A DNA stretch of 64,000 nt from CAZLPW01 sp964561495 (GCA_964561495.1 CAZLPW010000004.1:1-64000); one strand, 5' to 3'. Shown: positions 34,378-44,400, counted from the first letter of the stretch. Notes: generated by a model not told the origin, from the letters alone. A program made the numbers and translations.

Positions 34378-36612
34378 TTATATTAGACTAAGTGGATCAA
34401 AAAATATTTTAGCTTTATACCCAGTTGAGCCAATATCTGTTTTCAGTTTTTTTATATTATCAATAATAAATTTATGCAAAAGAAATCCATTGGGATCGAT
34501 AATTTTATTTGATTTAAATATAATTTGAAATCTATATCTATTTTTCAACTTTTCTAAATAGCATGGGGCTGGTCCTAAAATATCTAGTCCTTTATATTGG
34601 CCAAAAATTGACGAAGAAAAACTATTGGTTATTTCTTCAGTCTTGTTAAAATCCTTTCCACTAAATTCTATTTTTGCTAACCAGCTATATGGGGGATAGT
34701 TTAATTCTTTACGTTCACTAAGGGTTGATTTATAAAAATTTTTTATGTCTAATTCAGATACAAATTTAATTACTGGATTTTCTGGCATATAGGTCTGTAA
34801 TACAACTTCGCCTAATTTGTCTTTTCGCCCAGCCCTCCCTGAAGCTTGATATATTAATTGAAATATTCTTTCACTGGAACGAAAATCTGGTAAATGCAAA
34901 CCTATATCTGCATTAATAATACCTACCAAAGTTGCATTTGGAAAATCTAGACCTTTTGCAATCATTTGTGTTCCCAATAAAATATCAATATTACCATCTG
35001 AAAATTGTTTTAAAATTTTAGAAATCACTGCCCCTTTTTTACCAGTATCCATATCAAGTCTTTCTATCTTTGCCTTTGGAAACATCTCAACAAGCAATTC
35101 CTCAACTCGCTGGGTGCCTGTACCAGAATATAAAATTTTATCACTACCACATTGTAAACATTGATCTAATTTTTTTATTACAGAATGACCACAAAAATGA
35201 CAAATTACTTTTGCACCTTGATTATGATAAGTTAAAAAAACTTTACACTGAGGACACATTGATATATCACCACAATCTAAACATTTAATAACTGGTGAGT
35301 AACCTCGTCGGTTATGTAAAATAATTACTTGTTCCTTTTTTAGTAACCGTTCCTCTATTTTATCTTGAAGTAATCCTGAAAAAACTGTTCCAAACTTTCC
35401 AGAGTCTTCTTTTTCTGAACCCATATCAATTACATGAATTTCTGGGTATCTGGCTAAACCATATCTTTTTGGTAAACTAATATATTTAATTTTCCCTTTT
35501 AAATAATTAAAATAGCTTTCCAAGCTAGGTGTAGCACTAGATAAAACTATAGTAGCATTCTCTATTTTTCCTCGCATTAATGCAACATCTCTTGCATGAT
35601 AATGCGGCGAAGGGGTTTCCTGATAAAATGATGATTCCTGTTCTTCATCAACAACTATCAAACCTAAAGAGGACATTGGAGAAAATATTGCACTCCGTGC
35701 ACCGATAACTACTTTGATAATACCAGATAAAATTTGCCCCCAGGTGTTATTTCTTTGGGAAAGAGAAAGTTTAGAGTGCCAAAGGGCTACTTTATTACCA
35801 AAAACAGATTTAAAACGGCCTGATATCTGAGGAGTTAATGAAATTTCTGGTAAGAGTATAATTGCATTAAGACCCTGCTCTAAACAATACTGAACAGTAC
35901 CAATATATATTTCTGTTTTACCACTCCCAGTAACGCCATGCAATAAAAAAGAATTATATTTTTTCTTTGAAATAGAAATATTGATTTTATTTACTGCTTT
36001 TTTTTGATCCGAATTAAATTTTATTTTTTTTTGTACAATTGGAAATGAAAAGTCTTTTGTATCCAGCACAATATCTTTTTGAAAAAGAGAAACAAAACCT
36101 TTTTTCTGTAAACTCTGGCAAACACTTAACGGATTAGACATTAAACCCTTAAGCGTTTTAACCTCGATTGAATCTTTGGATTCGTTAATTATATTTTGAA
36201 CTAAATATTGTTTAGGTGACTTTATCTTTAGATGGCTATAATCTCCATTTGAAATTTTCTTAACAAACCATGTTTTTCTTGGGGAGTATTCAGTATTTAT
36301 AGATGAAGGCAAAACCAATTTAGCGACTTGTCCTTTTGGTGTAAGATAATAATTACTCATCCACAGAACTAATTTCCATAAATTTTTTGAGAACACAGGT
36401 TTCTTATCAAGAATTTGTAAAACTGGCTTTATTTTACCTTGATATTTTGTTGTTGTTTTTATTTCAGTTATATAACCTTGGGCTTCAGAATTTCGGAAAG
36501 GAACCTTGACCCTAATTCCTATATCAATACCATCTCTAAAACTTTTAGGGATTTTATATACAAAAGTTTTATAACTTGAAATTGGGAAGGTAACGTCTAC
36601 AAACATTACCAT
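34378..36612 (-). CDS. priA: Primosomal protein N' (replication restart helicase) PriA
   Basis: The 744-residue protein has an N-terminal 3'-DNA-binding domain (about 1-105), Walker A GVTGSGKTE near 225-233, a DEEQ box in place of the usual DEEH, and SATPSLES. A zinc region of four CxxC pairs (CLDCG, CPQC, CHFCG, CLQCG) and SGRAGR in the helicase C-terminal motif VI follow. It restarts stalled forks. The ATG at 36612 starts MVMFVDV. Confidence 0.94.
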   Translation of the reverse strand: MVMFVDVTFPISSYKTFVYKIPKSFRDGIDIGIRVKVPFRNSEAQGYITEIKTTTKYQGKIKPVLQILDKKPVFSKNLWKLVLWMSNYYLTPKGQVAKLVLPSSINTEYSPRKTWFVKKISNGDYSHLKIKSPKQYLVQNIINESKDSIEVKTLKGLMSNPLSVCQSLQKKGFVSLFQKDIVLDTKDFSFPIVQKKIKFNSDQKKAVNKINISISKKKYNSFLLHGVTGSGKTEIYIGTVQYCLEQGLNAIILLPEISLTPQISGRFKSVFGNKVALWHSKLSLSQRNNTWGQILSGIIKVVIGARSAIFSPMSSLGLIVVDEEQESSFYQETPSPHYHARDVALMRGKIENATIVLSSATPSLESYFNYLKGKIKYISLPKRYGLARYPEIHVIDMGSEKEDSGKFGTVFSGLLQDKIEERLLKKEQVIILHNRRGYSPVIKCLDCGDISMCPQCKVFLTYHNQGAKVICHFCGHSVIKKLDQCLQCGSDKILYSGTGTQRVEELLVEMFPKAKIERLDMDTGKKGAVISKILKQFSDGNIDILLGTQMIAKGLDFPNATLVGIINADIGLHLPDFRSSERIFQLIYQASGRAGRKDKLGEVVLQTYMPENPVIKFVSELDIKNFYKSTLSERKELNYPPYSWLAKIEFSGKDFNKTEEITNSFSSSIFGQYKGLDILGPAPCYLEKLKNRYRFQIIFKSNKIIDPNGFLLHKFIIDNIKKLKTDIGSTGYKAKIFFDPLSLI

Positions 36613-36669
36613 TTCACATTAAATAATGTAGTTTTTATTAATAGCAACTTATATTGATAATATAACTGC

Positions 36670-37113
36670 CTATGCTTTTATAACATAAACTTTCAAGTCA
36701 CCTGACAACTTATCATTTATATCAATTGGAACATGATAAATTCCTAATGATTTTATTGGTTCTTTCAATATAATCGAGCTCCTATCAACATTTATTTTAT
36801 TTTCTTCAAGAGCTTTTTGAATATCTATATTAGTTATTGAACCAAACATTTTTTCATCTTCACCAACCTGCGCTGAAATTGTAATTTCTAATTTTGAAAT
36901 TTTGTTAACTAAGTTTTGCCCTGCTTCGGTTAATCTTGATTCTCTACGTTCATTTACCCGCTTCCTTTCAATTGAGATTGCTAAGTTTTTTTTCGATGCC
37001 CTAAGAGCTAATCCTTCTGGAATTAATTTATTTCGAGCAAAGCCTGGTTTAACTTTAACAATATCCCCAGCAGTGCCTAATCCATCAACATCTGATAACA
37101 AAATAATTTCCAT
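36670..37113 (-). CDS. rplI: 50S ribosomal protein L9
   Basis: The 147-residue protein starts MEIILLSDVDGLGTAGDIVKVKPGFARN, the conserved N-terminal domain of L9, then a long connecting helix (about 40-75) and a C-terminal RNA-binding domain. It is the last gene of the rpsF-rpsR-rplI trio. A Shine-Dalgarno (AAGGAG) about 10 nt upstream supports the ATG at 37113. Confidence 0.96.
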   Translation of the reverse strand: MEIILLSDVDGLGTAGDIVKVKPGFARNKLIPEGLALRASKKNLAISIERKRVNERRESRLTEAGQNLVNKISKLEITISAQVGEDEKMFGSITNIDIQKALEENKINVDRSSIILKEPIKSLGIYHVPIDINDKLSGDLKVYVIKA

Positions 37114-37137
37114 AATATAAGTTTCTCCTTAAAATTA

Positions 37138-37365
37138 TTAATCATTGGCCCTTTCAATATAGGCCATCAAACCAATTGAACGAGCTCTTTTAATACTCTT
37201 TACAAGTTTCCGATGCATCTTGGAACTTGTCCCAGTTACACGACGAGGCATAATCTTACCCTGATCATTCACAAACCTTCGAAGCAATTTAATATCTTTG
37301 TAATCGATATCAACTATCCCGTTTTCCTTAAAATAACAAAATTTCTTACGATTTTGAAACGTCAT
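37138..37365 (-). CDS. rpsR: 30S ribosomal protein S18
   Basis: The 75-residue protein is basic and contains [21 protein letters not shown] and [24 protein letters not shown], the S18 signature. A longer frame opens at a TTG (37383), but its extra codons encode the Shine-Dalgarno AAGGAG (37373-37378), 7 nt before the ATG at 37365, so that ATG is chosen. The gene overlaps the end of rpsF by 20 bp. Confidence 0.96.
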   Translation of the reverse strand: MTFQNRKKFCYFKENGIVDIDYKDIKLLRRFVNDQGKIMPRRVTGTSSKMHRKLVKSIKRARSIGLMAYIERAND

Positions 37366-37858
37366 TTTTCTGCTCCTTTTCAATTTCTTTTAAATCCTCT
37401 TCTCCTTTTTCTTGTTCATCCGTTTGAATATCATTATCTGGCATTTCAGATGAAGAATTATTTTCATCTTTAGTTAACTCTTCGGTATCATTATTTAAAA
37501 CTTGAACATCTTTTTCATCATTCTCTGGTTTATCTGTTTTAGAATTATCATCATAAATTTCTGGTTCAGAATCCAAAGCAACTGTCATATGCCTCATAAT
37601 ATGACTATTTAACTTCATCCATTTATTAAAATCAGGCATCTTTTTAGTATCTAGGGATTCAAAATGTAATAAAATAAAAAGTCCATATTTTTGTTTTTTT
37701 ATTTGGTATGCCAATCGTTTTTTAGTCCATATATAATGATTAATTATATTTGCATTAAGAAATTCTTTTAATTCTTTTTCAACTTCTTCTTTACATTTAT
37801 CTACTGTGCTAGAATCATAATTAGTATTTAGAATATAAATTGTTTCATAGTACCGCAT
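37346..37858 (-). CDS. rpsF: 30S ribosomal protein S6 with acidic C-terminal extension
   Basis: The 170-residue protein has an S6 core (about 1-97: [11 protein letters not shown] at the start, [13 protein letters not shown] in the middle, MRHMTVAL at the end). A tail of about 70 residues rich in Asp, Glu, Asn and Ser follows. The core binds S18 and 16S rRNA. The tail is much longer than the few acidic residues of E. coli S6. It contains the rpsR Shine-Dalgarno in its coding sequence. A good Shine-Dalgarno precedes the ATG. Confidence 0.95.
   Translation of the reverse strand: MRYYETIYILNTNYDSSTVDKCKEEVEKELKEFLNANIINHYIWTKKRLAYQIKKQKYGLFILLHFESLDTKKMPDFNKWMKLNSHIMRHMTVALDSEPEIYDDNSKTDKPENDEKDVQVLNNDTEELTKDENNSSSEMPDNDIQTDEQEKGEEDLKEIEKEQKNDVSKS
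37373..37378 (-). promoter_or_regulatory. Ribosome-binding site that fixes the rpsR start
   Basis: Minus-strand AAGGAG lies 7 nt before the ATG at 37365, inside the rpsF coding end. It rules out the upstream in-frame TTG at 37383 as the main rpsR start. Confidence 0.75.
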
Positions 37859-37868
37859 ATTTTCTCCT

Positions 37869-40049
37869 TTATTTTAACGCAATCATTGCAATCAGCGGGG
37901 CAATAACAAGTGAAACCACCGACATTAACTTTATTAATATATTTAATGATGGCCCTGAAGTGTCCTTAAATGGATCGCCTACAGTATCACCAACAACTGC
38001 AGCTTTATGGGCATCAGATCCTTTTTTTAGAAATTCACCATCTACTGTAACTCCTTCTTCTATCATTTTTTTTGCATTATCCCATGCACCTCCAGAGTTT
38101 GATTGAAAAATTGCCATTAAAACGCCTGAAACGGTAACACCTGCTAATAGACCACCTAAGGTTTCAGCACCAAATATAAAACCAACTATAACAGGGGATA
38201 CCACCGCCAAGATTCCTGGCGCAACCATTTCTTTAATTGCAGATTGGGTGGAAATTTCGACACATCGACCATGTTCCGCTTTAATAATCGCATCTTCATA
38301 TATATTTTTATCATCATCATTCCAGTCGCTCTCATTCTTTAAATTCATAAGCTCAAGAGCCTTTTTCAATTCTGGAATATCTCTAAACTGGCGACGAACT
38401 TCTTCAATCATTGCCATTGCAGCCCTTCCAACCGCACCCATAGCCATTGATGAAAACAAAAAAGGCAGCATTGCGCCCACAAAAAGACCTGACATAACCC
38501 ATGCATTGGTAACATCAATTAAAACCATTGCTGATGATTCAGAAAGCCCATTAGCAATTCGAACATTATAAACTGTAGTTCTAAATGCAGCAAATAGGGC
38601 TAAAGCAGTCAGGGCCGCCGAACCAATAGCAAAACCTTTACCAATAGCTGCCGTTGTATTCCCAACAGCATCAAGCTTATCTGTTCGCTCTCTAACTTTT
38701 TTTGGCAACTCTGCCATCTCAGCTATCCCGCCAGCATTATCAGATATTGGACCATAGGCATCAACAGCTAATTGTATGCCTGTATTTGCCAACATTCCTA
38801 ATGCTGCCATTGCAATCCCATACAAGCCAGCAAAATGAAACGCCCCAATTATAGCAGCTGCTATAATTAATACGGGGAGAGCAGTGGATTGCATCCCAAC
38901 ACCTAAGCCTGCAATAATGTTTGTTGCAGAACCAGTTACAGATTGTTCAGTGATTGATTTAACAGGAGATGTTCCTGTACCAGTATAATACTCTGTAACC
39001 AACCCAATCCCTAAACCTGCTAAAAGTCCAATTACAGTAGCATAAAAAACACCCATGGCATGAGTTATAGGTAAAAAATAATCTACAAGAAAATAAATTA
39101 CCCCAACCATTATAAATGAAGAACCAAATTCACCAATATTTAGTGCTTTTTGAGGATTCCCACCTTCCTTAACAGAAACCATAAAAGTCCCAATTATAGA
39201 AACTAAAATTCCAGCGCCTGCAATATATAGTGGCAATAAAACAAAATTAATTCCCTCTGGGACTCCTAGTGTAATATAAAGACTAGCTCCTAGAACCATT
39301 GATCCAATAATAGACCCAACATAAGACTCAAATAAATCAGCTCCCATTCCAGCCACATCACCTACATTGTCACCTACATTATCAGCTATAGTAGCTGGGT
39401 TTAATGGATGATCTTCAGGTATCCCAGCCTCTACTTTCCCCACTAAATCGGCCCCCACATCAGCCGCTTTTGTGTAAATACCCCCACCAACTCTAGCAAA
39501 TAAGGCAATCGAAGATGCCCCTAATGAAAACCCAGAAATTACGTTTAAGACCTTGGTAATATTTTCTTTCTCAATACCATATTTTGACGAATAAAAAACA
39601 AATAAAGAGCTAAGACCCAACACACCTAAACCTACAACACTTAAGCCCATTACAGACCCACCACTAAAAGCAACATTAAGAGCTCTGGACAAGCTCTCTC
39701 TTGCTGCATTTGTTGTACGATTATTTGCTTTTGTCGCAACTTTCATACCTAAAAACCCTGCTAGACCTGAAGCTAATGCGCCTACCAAAAATGATAGAGA
39801 AATAAACGCGCTAGAATCGTCTCTCCCGTTATTGGCTATTCCCAGAAGGATGGCCACCGCTAAAACAAAAACAAATAATACTCGATACTCTGCTTTCAAA
39901 AATGACATTGCGCCTTCAGAAATACTAGCACCAATGGTTTTCATTTTATCTGTCCCCTGATCCTGTGCTTCAATCCAACTTGTCTTCCAAAAAGAATATA
40001 AAAGTGCTATTAAACCAGCACCTATAACAAGCATAATATTATAGTCCAT
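37869..40049 (-). CDS. hppA: Membrane-bound ion-pumping pyrophosphatase
   Basis: The 726-residue protein has about 16 membrane segments and the PPase motifs [19 protein letters not shown] and [26 protein letters not shown] segment carries Ala where K+-independent enzymes usually have Lys, so this is the K+-dependent type. Glu in [10 protein letters not shown] sits at the position reported for sodium-pumping forms, so it may export Na+ (or Na+ and H+) rather than only H+. A Shine-Dalgarno precedes the ATG. It lies 10 bp upstream of rpsF. Confidence 0.93.
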   Translation of the reverse strand: MDYNIMLVIGAGLIALLYSFWKTSWIEAQDQGTDKMKTIGASISEGAMSFLKAEYRVLFVFVLAVAILLGIANNGRDDSSAFISLSFLVGALASGLAGFLGMKVATKANNRTTNAARESLSRALNVAFSGGSVMGLSVVGLGVLGLSSLFVFYSSKYGIEKENITKVLNVISGFSLGASSIALFARVGGGIYTKAADVGADLVGKVEAGIPEDHPLNPATIADNVGDNVGDVAGMGADLFESYVGSIIGSMVLGASLYITLGVPEGINFVLLPLYIAGAGILVSIIGTFMVSVKEGGNPQKALNIGEFGSSFIMVGVIYFLVDYFLPITHAMGVFYATVIGLLAGLGIGLVTEYYTGTGTSPVKSITEQSVTGSATNIIAGLGVGMQSTALPVLIIAAAIIGAFHFAGLYGIAMAALGMLANTGIQLAVDAYGPISDNAGGIAEMAELPKKVRERTDKLDAVGNTTAAIGKGFAIGSAALTALALFAAFRTTVYNVRIANGLSESSAMVLIDVTNAWVMSGLFVGAMLPFLFSSMAMGAVGRAAMAMIEEVRRQFRDIPELKKALELMNLKNESDWNDDDKNIYEDAIIKAEHGRCVEISTQSAIKEMVAPGILAVVSPVIVGFIFGAETLGGLLAGVTVSGVLMAIFQSNSGGAWDNAKKMIEEGVTVDGEFLKKGSDAHKAAVVGDTVGDPFKDTSGPSLNILIKLMSVVSLVIAPLIAMIALK

Positions 40050-40068
40050 ATACTAGGATTCTCCTTAA

Positions 40069-40623
40069 TTAAGAATTAAAATGATTCATGGTATAATCAA
40101 TACCATGTGTTAATAAAGAATCAATGGCATCAGCTGATTTTTCTAACATTATTTTTACCTCAGATTCAAATTTTGATAAAAAAGGCTTTAAAACATATCC
40201 CTCAGCAGGTCTCATAATCTCATCAGTTCCTATACCTAATCTAATCCTAGGAAATTCATTAGTTTTCAGATGATAAATAATATTCTCCATTCCTCGATGA
40301 CATCCATCTCCACCTTTTTTTCGGATACGAATTGTACCAAGCGGGAGATCTACGTCATCAACAATTACAAATATATCTTCTGGAAGCAAATTCCAAAAAC
40401 TAGAAATATCTTTAACCGCAAGCCCACTTTTATTCATATATGTAGTAGGTTTCACAATCAAAACTTCCTTTCTTTTATAACTATTGTAAACATATTCTCC
40501 TTTTCCCGATTCAAAAGATAAGTTGTATCGCTCTGCGAATGTATTAATCGCCCAAAAACCAATATTATGTTTGGTTTTAGCATATTTATTCCCAGGGTTT
40601 CCTAAACCAATGAAAGCAATCAT
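40069..40623 (-). CDS. pth: Peptidyl-tRNA hydrolase
   Basis: The 184-residue protein starts with FIGLGNPGNKYAKTKHNIGFW, where Asn and His20 are catalytic. It contains KPTTYMNKSG near 59-68, DDVDLPLG near 88-95 and GGDGCHRGMENI near 105-116. It recycles peptidyl-tRNA dropped by ribosomes. It is 2 bp downstream of rplY and 19 bp before hppA. Confidence 0.95.
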   Translation of the reverse strand: MIAFIGLGNPGNKYAKTKHNIGFWAINTFAERYNLSFESGKGEYVYNSYKRKEVLIVKPTTYMNKSGLAVKDISSFWNLLPEDIFVIVDDVDLPLGTIRIRKKGGDGCHRGMENIIYHLKTNEFPRIRLGIGTDEIMRPAEGYVLKPFLSKFESEVKIMLEKSADAIDSLLTHGIDYTMNHFNS

Positions 40624-40625
40624 TT

Positions 40626-41303
40626 TTAATTTGAATCATCTTCTTTTTCTTTCAAATCTTCAGTCTGCTCAGTAGAATCTCCAGCATCTTCTGATTGCTC
40701 ATCAGAGTCCATATCCATTTCATCTTCTTCTTCAATAACCTCTTCCTCCTCAACTGGCATATGTATTGAGACTACATTTATTTCTGGAGGGGAAGTAATC
40801 ATTATTTCATCGCTAGGAGCTATTAAATCAGAAACACTACACGAATTGTTAATTTCCAGATTAGAAACATCAAATTCAATCTGCTCTGGTACTTCAGTGG
40901 GAAAACATTGAATTTCAACTTGATTCAAGGATTGAGTTAAAACTCCTCCCTCTTTAACACCAATAGCTTCACCAGTAAGAGTTAAGGGAATTACAATAGT
41001 GATTTTTTCGGATCGTCGAACACGCATCAAATCAATATGTATAATTTCATCGCTCACTGGATGAAATTGAATTTCTTTTATCATAGAATATTGTTTTTCA
41101 CCATCTAATTGAATTTCAAAGATTCTTTGACCAGAATTAATTGCTTTATTTATAATAATTTTGTTTATCTCAATATTCTCCGTTGGCTCACCTTTAAAGT
41201 ATAAAACACCTGGAATTACTCCTTCTCTTCGAAGTGACTTTGCTCCTCTTGTCTTAGTTAAAGATCTATTATTAATTTTTAATTCGTAGTAGGAAATTCC
41301 CAT
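40626..41303 (-). CDS. rplY: 50S ribosomal protein L25/general stress protein Ctc
   Basis: The 225-residue protein has an N-terminal L25 domain (5S rRNA-binding, about 1-95) and a CTC-type beta domain (about 96-185). It ends in an acidic tail (VEEEEVIEEEDEMDMD and onward). The gene has a good Shine-Dalgarno (AAGGAG). It lies between prs (17 bp) and pth (2 bp), the conserved order seen in Gammaproteobacteria as well. Confidence 0.93.
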   Translation of the reverse strand: MGISYYELKINNRSLTKTRGAKSLRREGVIPGVLYFKGEPTENIEINKIIINKAINSGQRIFEIQLDGEKQYSMIKEIQFHPVSDEIIHIDLMRVRRSEKITIVIPLTLTGEAIGVKEGGVLTQSLNQVEIQCFPTEVPEQIEFDVSNLEINNSCSVSDLIAPSDEIMITSPPEINVVSIHMPVEEEEVIEEEDEMDMDSDEQSEDAGDSTEQTEDLKEKEDDSN

Positions 41304-41320
41304 ATTTTCAACGCTCCTTT

Positions 41321-42265
41321 TTAAAATTCAAATAATGCACTAACTGATTCACCTTTATGTATTCTAGATATTGCAGATCCAAAAACATTTGCTACCGAAA
41401 CAACTTCCATATTATCCAATAACTTGTCAGCGGTTAAGGCAATGGTATCTGTAACAATAATTTTATTAATTTTTGATGATTCTAATCGTTCTATGGCAGG
41501 CCCAGATAAAACCCCATGTGTAGCAACCGCAGTAACGGATCTTGCTTCTTTTTCAAAAGCTGCATTAGCAGCATTAATTGTAGTACCTGCAGTATCAATC
41601 ATATCATCAATTATCAATACATCTAGACCATTTAATCGCCCAATTAAATGACTGATCTGAGCTTTATTTGGAGCAGTTCTTCTTTTATCAATTAAAGCAA
41701 AATGCATTCCCAGACGTTTTGCATAAGCTTGACTTATCGCAGCAGATCCAATATCAGGAGCTAGGACAACTGATTTTTCAGGATTAAAATTTTGCTTTTT
41801 TATTGCATCTATTAATACCATCCTACTATATAAATGATCAAATGGGACATTTGTAAAGCCTTGAATTTGAGTAGAATGTAAGTCCATCGTTATCACTCGG
41901 TTAACACCAATGGCTGTAAAGATATCTATCATTACTTTTGAAGAAATAGGAACACGTGGCTGGTCTTTTCTATCTTGACGACCATAACCAAAATAAGGAA
42001 TAACGGCAGTAACTCTATCCGCGGAAGCTCTCATAGCCGCATCAGTCATAAGAGCAAGTTCAATAATATTTTCAGCTGGGCTATTAGTTGATTGTATTAA
42101 AAACACATCATGTCCTCTAACATTTTCATTAAACTTCACCCATATTTCACCATCAGAAAATGTATTGAAAGATATTTTCCCTAAAGAATAGCCCTGGGAT
42201 TTTGCAATTCTTTCCCCCAGTGCTGGATTACTTCTCCCACTAAATATTTTTAATTTATTTTTCAT
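41321..42265 (-). CDS. prs: Ribose-phosphate pyrophosphokinase (PRPP synthetase)
   Basis: The 314-residue protein has the class I PRS features: FSDGEIWVKFNENVRG near 35-50, YGRQDRK near 95-101, DLHSTQIQGFTNVPFDH near 130-146, and the PRPP-loop VLIIDDMIDTAGTT near 214-227. It makes PRPP for nucleotide, His and Trp synthesis. The ATG is only 10 nt after the 3' end of tRNA-Gln. Confidence 0.96.
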   Translation of the reverse strand: MKNKLKIFSGRSNPALGERIAKSQGYSLGKISFNTFSDGEIWVKFNENVRGHDVFLIQSTNSPAENIIELALMTDAAMRASADRVTAVIPYFGYGRQDRKDQPRVPISSKVMIDIFTAIGVNRVITMDLHSTQIQGFTNVPFDHLYSRMVLIDAIKKQNFNPEKSVVLAPDIGSAAISQAYAKRLGMHFALIDKRRTAPNKAQISHLIGRLNGLDVLIIDDMIDTAGTTINAANAAFEKEARSVTAVATHGVLSGPAIERLESSKINKIIVTDTIALTADKLLDNMEVVSVANVFGSAISRIHKGESVSALFEF

Positions 42266-42275
42266 TTTTTTATTG

Positions 42276-42346
42276 CTGGGCCGCAGGGACTCGAACCCCG
42301 ACTGCCGGGACCAAAACCCGGTGTCCTACCATTAGACGACAGCCCA
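42276..42346 (-). tRNA. tRNA-Gln (UUG)
   Basis: The 71-nt cloverleaf folds fully: acceptor TGGGCTG/CGGCCCA, D-arm GTCT/GGAC, anticodon stem CCGGG/CCCGG with loop TTTTGGT (anticodon TTG), T-arm CGGGG/CCCTG with loop TTCGAGT. The discriminator is G and the CCA end is not encoded (GCAA follows). It lies 7 nt after the ispE stop and 10 nt before the prs start on the same strand. Confidence 0.97.
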
Positions 42347-42353
42347 AAATTTT

Positions 42354-43202
42354 TTATATGGCAAAATGAATTTTTGGACGAGTAATTACAGAATGGTATT
42401 CAGAGGAAAATTTTGACTTTGCCAACATAGCTTTGGCTTCATCATCAAATAATCCAAACACAGTCGAGCCTGAACCCGACAGACTGGCATACCATGCTCC
42501 GCTTCTCAAAAGCGAGCTCTTAATTCGCCCAATCTCTGGATATGCTGGAAAAATGACTATTTCAAAATCATTTTTAAACATCTCAAAAGGAGTTTTCTTT
42601 TCACCAATTAAGCCGCGAAATTTAATATTGCAACTATCTTCATCCAATACGTTTTTAATTTGGCCGTATGCCCAAGATGTTTCGATATTGATTTTCGGCA
42701 TTATCAATAATACAGAACCATCAACAAATGAATTTACTTCAGTTAAAATATCACCTACACCTTCCCCAATTTGGGTTCCACCCTTAATAAAAAAGGGTAC
42801 ATCAGCACCAATTTTAATTGCAACCTGTTTTAGCTCTTGACTAGACATTCCTAATTTAAATAACTCGTTGATACCTTTTAAAGTCGCTGCTGCATTGGAA
42901 GACCCCCCTCCAAGCCCAGCACCAACAGGAATCTTTTTTTTTAACTTAATTGATATTCCGCTCAATCCAAATTTATCTGCCATCAAATTCCAAGCTTTAA
43001 CACATAAATTATCGTTATTATTTAAATTTTTAATGTTACAAGTAAAACTATTCCTCGATTTAGTCTTTTTTAGTGTTATCATATCGTGAAATAATAACTC
43101 TTGATATACGGTATTAATATCATGATAATCGTCTGCTCTTTTGTGCCCTATCTTTAACCCAATATTTATTTTACAGTAAGATTGAAAACTTATTTTGTTC
43201 AA
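42354..43202 (-). CDS. ispE: 4-diphosphocytidyl-2-C-methyl-D-erythritol kinase
   Basis: The 282-residue GHMP kinase has KINIGLKIG near 11-19, IPVGAGLGGGSSNAA near 90-104 (ATP loop), DVPFF near 139-143 and SGSGSTVFGLF near 243-253. It phosphorylates CDP-ME in the MEP pathway. Its stop is 7 nt before tRNA-Gln. With ispD and ispF it forms an isoprenoid unit. Confidence 0.95.
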   Translation of the reverse strand: MNKISFQSYCKINIGLKIGHKRADDYHDINTVYQELLFHDMITLKKTKSRNSFTCNIKNLNNNDNLCVKAWNLMADKFGLSGISIKLKKKIPVGAGLGGGSSNAAATLKGINELFKLGMSSQELKQVAIKIGADVPFFIKGGTQIGEGVGDILTEVNSFVDGSVLLIMPKINIETSWAYGQIKNVLDEDSCNIKFRGLIGEKKTPFEMFKNDFEIVIFPAYPEIGRIKSSLLRSGAWYASLSGSGSTVFGLFDDEAKAMLAKSKFSSEYHSVITRPKIHFAI

Positions 43203-43224
43203 TTTAATCTATATTTTATAATTA

Positions 43225-43710
43225 TTAATCTTTATTTTTGTATAAAGTAGCTATCGTTTGAGATGCCCAGCCTGAAGAATTCCCAACAAAACCAAGATAA
43301 TCAGTAGTCGTTGCTTTGATTGAAATTTGGGATATTTTTATTTGTAAAGCCTCTGATAGCGTTTCTCTAATTAAAGGAATATACTTTTCTATTTTGGGTT
43401 TTTGTAAAATTACAGTGCTATCTAAATTATTTATTTTAAAACCAGCATCAAAAATTTTCCCAACAACGTGATTTACAAAATCAATACTTTTGACCCCTTC
43501 CCATTTTTTTTCATGACTTGGGAAAAAAAGACCAATGTCTCCCAATGCCGCGGCACCCAAAAGAGAATCAACAATAGAATGAGTGAGGGCGTCTCCATCA
43601 GAGTGACCTACCGATCCTTTTTCAGATGGGATTTTTACACCGCCTACAACTAGTTTTTCTCCTTTGGAAAGAGCATGAACATCATAACCTATTCCACATC
43701 TAACTAGCAA
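43225..43710 (-). CDS. ispF: 2-C-methyl-D-erythritol 2,4-cyclodiphosphate synthase
   Basis: The protein (161 residues from the chosen start) has GIGYDVHAL with the zinc Asp and His, GHSDGDALTHSIVDSLLGAAALGDIG, and TTTDYLGFVG near the C-terminus. It makes MEcPP. A longer frame opens at TTG 43734, but TTG at 43710 gives the usual IspF N-terminus just before GIGYDVH and has an AAGGGCGG-like site upstream. It overlaps ispD by 7 bp. Confidence 0.93.
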   Translation of the reverse strand: MLVRCGIGYDVHALSKGEKLVVGGVKIPSEKGSVGHSDGDALTHSIVDSLLGAAALGDIGLFFPSHEKKWEGVKSIDFVNHVVGKIFDAGFKINNLDSTVILQKPKIEKYIPLIRETLSEALQIKISQISIKATTTDYLGFVGNSSGWASQTIATLYKNKD

Positions 43711-44375
43711 ATTAATTTTTCCGCCCTTAGCCAATCTTTTTTGGTTGTAATCTTAAAGTTATCTTCATCTCCATCTACTAATTTAACTCTGTATCCCATT
43801 TCTTCCATTAACATAGATTCATCAGTAACAAACAATTTATTTTTTTCTCCATTTTTAGCTGCAATATTCAGCTTAGATTTACAAAATGCTTGGGGTGTTT
43901 GAGCAAGCCAGACGCTTTTTCTTTCAATGGTGTTTTTTACATTACCATTATAGCCTATTTTTATAGTATCACGACTAGGCACAGCCGTAATTGCACCATC
44001 TGAGTTTTCACACCCATTAATAGAATTATTAATTACTTCTTGTGTTAAAAATGGTCTAGCTGCATCGTGAATACAAACTAAATTTGATTTTTTACTTGAA
44101 GCTTCTATTCCATTCCTTACAGAAGTTTGCCTATCGTGCCCACCTTCAATAACAATTACAGGTTTTTTTGGAAAGGTTTTTAAAACAATATTTTGAACCC
44201 ACTTAATTTTTGTTTTGGGTACAACTAAAATTATTTCATTAACTCTATCACAATAATAAAATTGCCTTACACTATAAAAAACAAGAGGTAACCCCCCCAA
44301 TTTTTTAAACTGTTTTTGTGCACCAAACCTTTGGCCTTCCCCAGCTGCTGGAATAATTGCTGAAACAAATTCCAT
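43704..44375 (-). CDS. ispD: 2-C-methyl-D-erythritol 4-phosphate cytidylyltransferase
   Basis: The 223-residue nucleotidyltransferase has IIPAAGEGQRFGAQKQFKKL near 7-26, a CIHDAARPFLT segment near 103-113, and TDESMLMEEMG near 191-201. It couples CTP with MEP to CDP-ME. It overlaps the start of ispF by 7 bp, consistent with translational coupling in an ispD-ispF-ispE unit. Confidence 0.95.
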   Translation of the reverse strand: MEFVSAIIPAAGEGQRFGAQKQFKKLGGLPLVFYSVRQFYYCDRVNEIILVVPKTKIKWVQNIVLKTFPKKPVIVIEGGHDRQTSVRNGIEASSKKSNLVCIHDAARPFLTQEVINNSINGCENSDGAITAVPSRDTIKIGYNGNVKNTIERKSVWLAQTPQAFCKSKLNIAAKNGEKNKLFVTDESMLMEEMGYRVKLVDGDEDNFKITTKKDWLRAEKLIC

Positions 44376-44400
44376 TTATAATTCTATCTGGTTTATAATT

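Noticed and set aside
37383..37383. TTG as an alternative start of rpsR
   Set aside because: The six extra codons contain the Shine-Dalgarno for the ATG at 37365.
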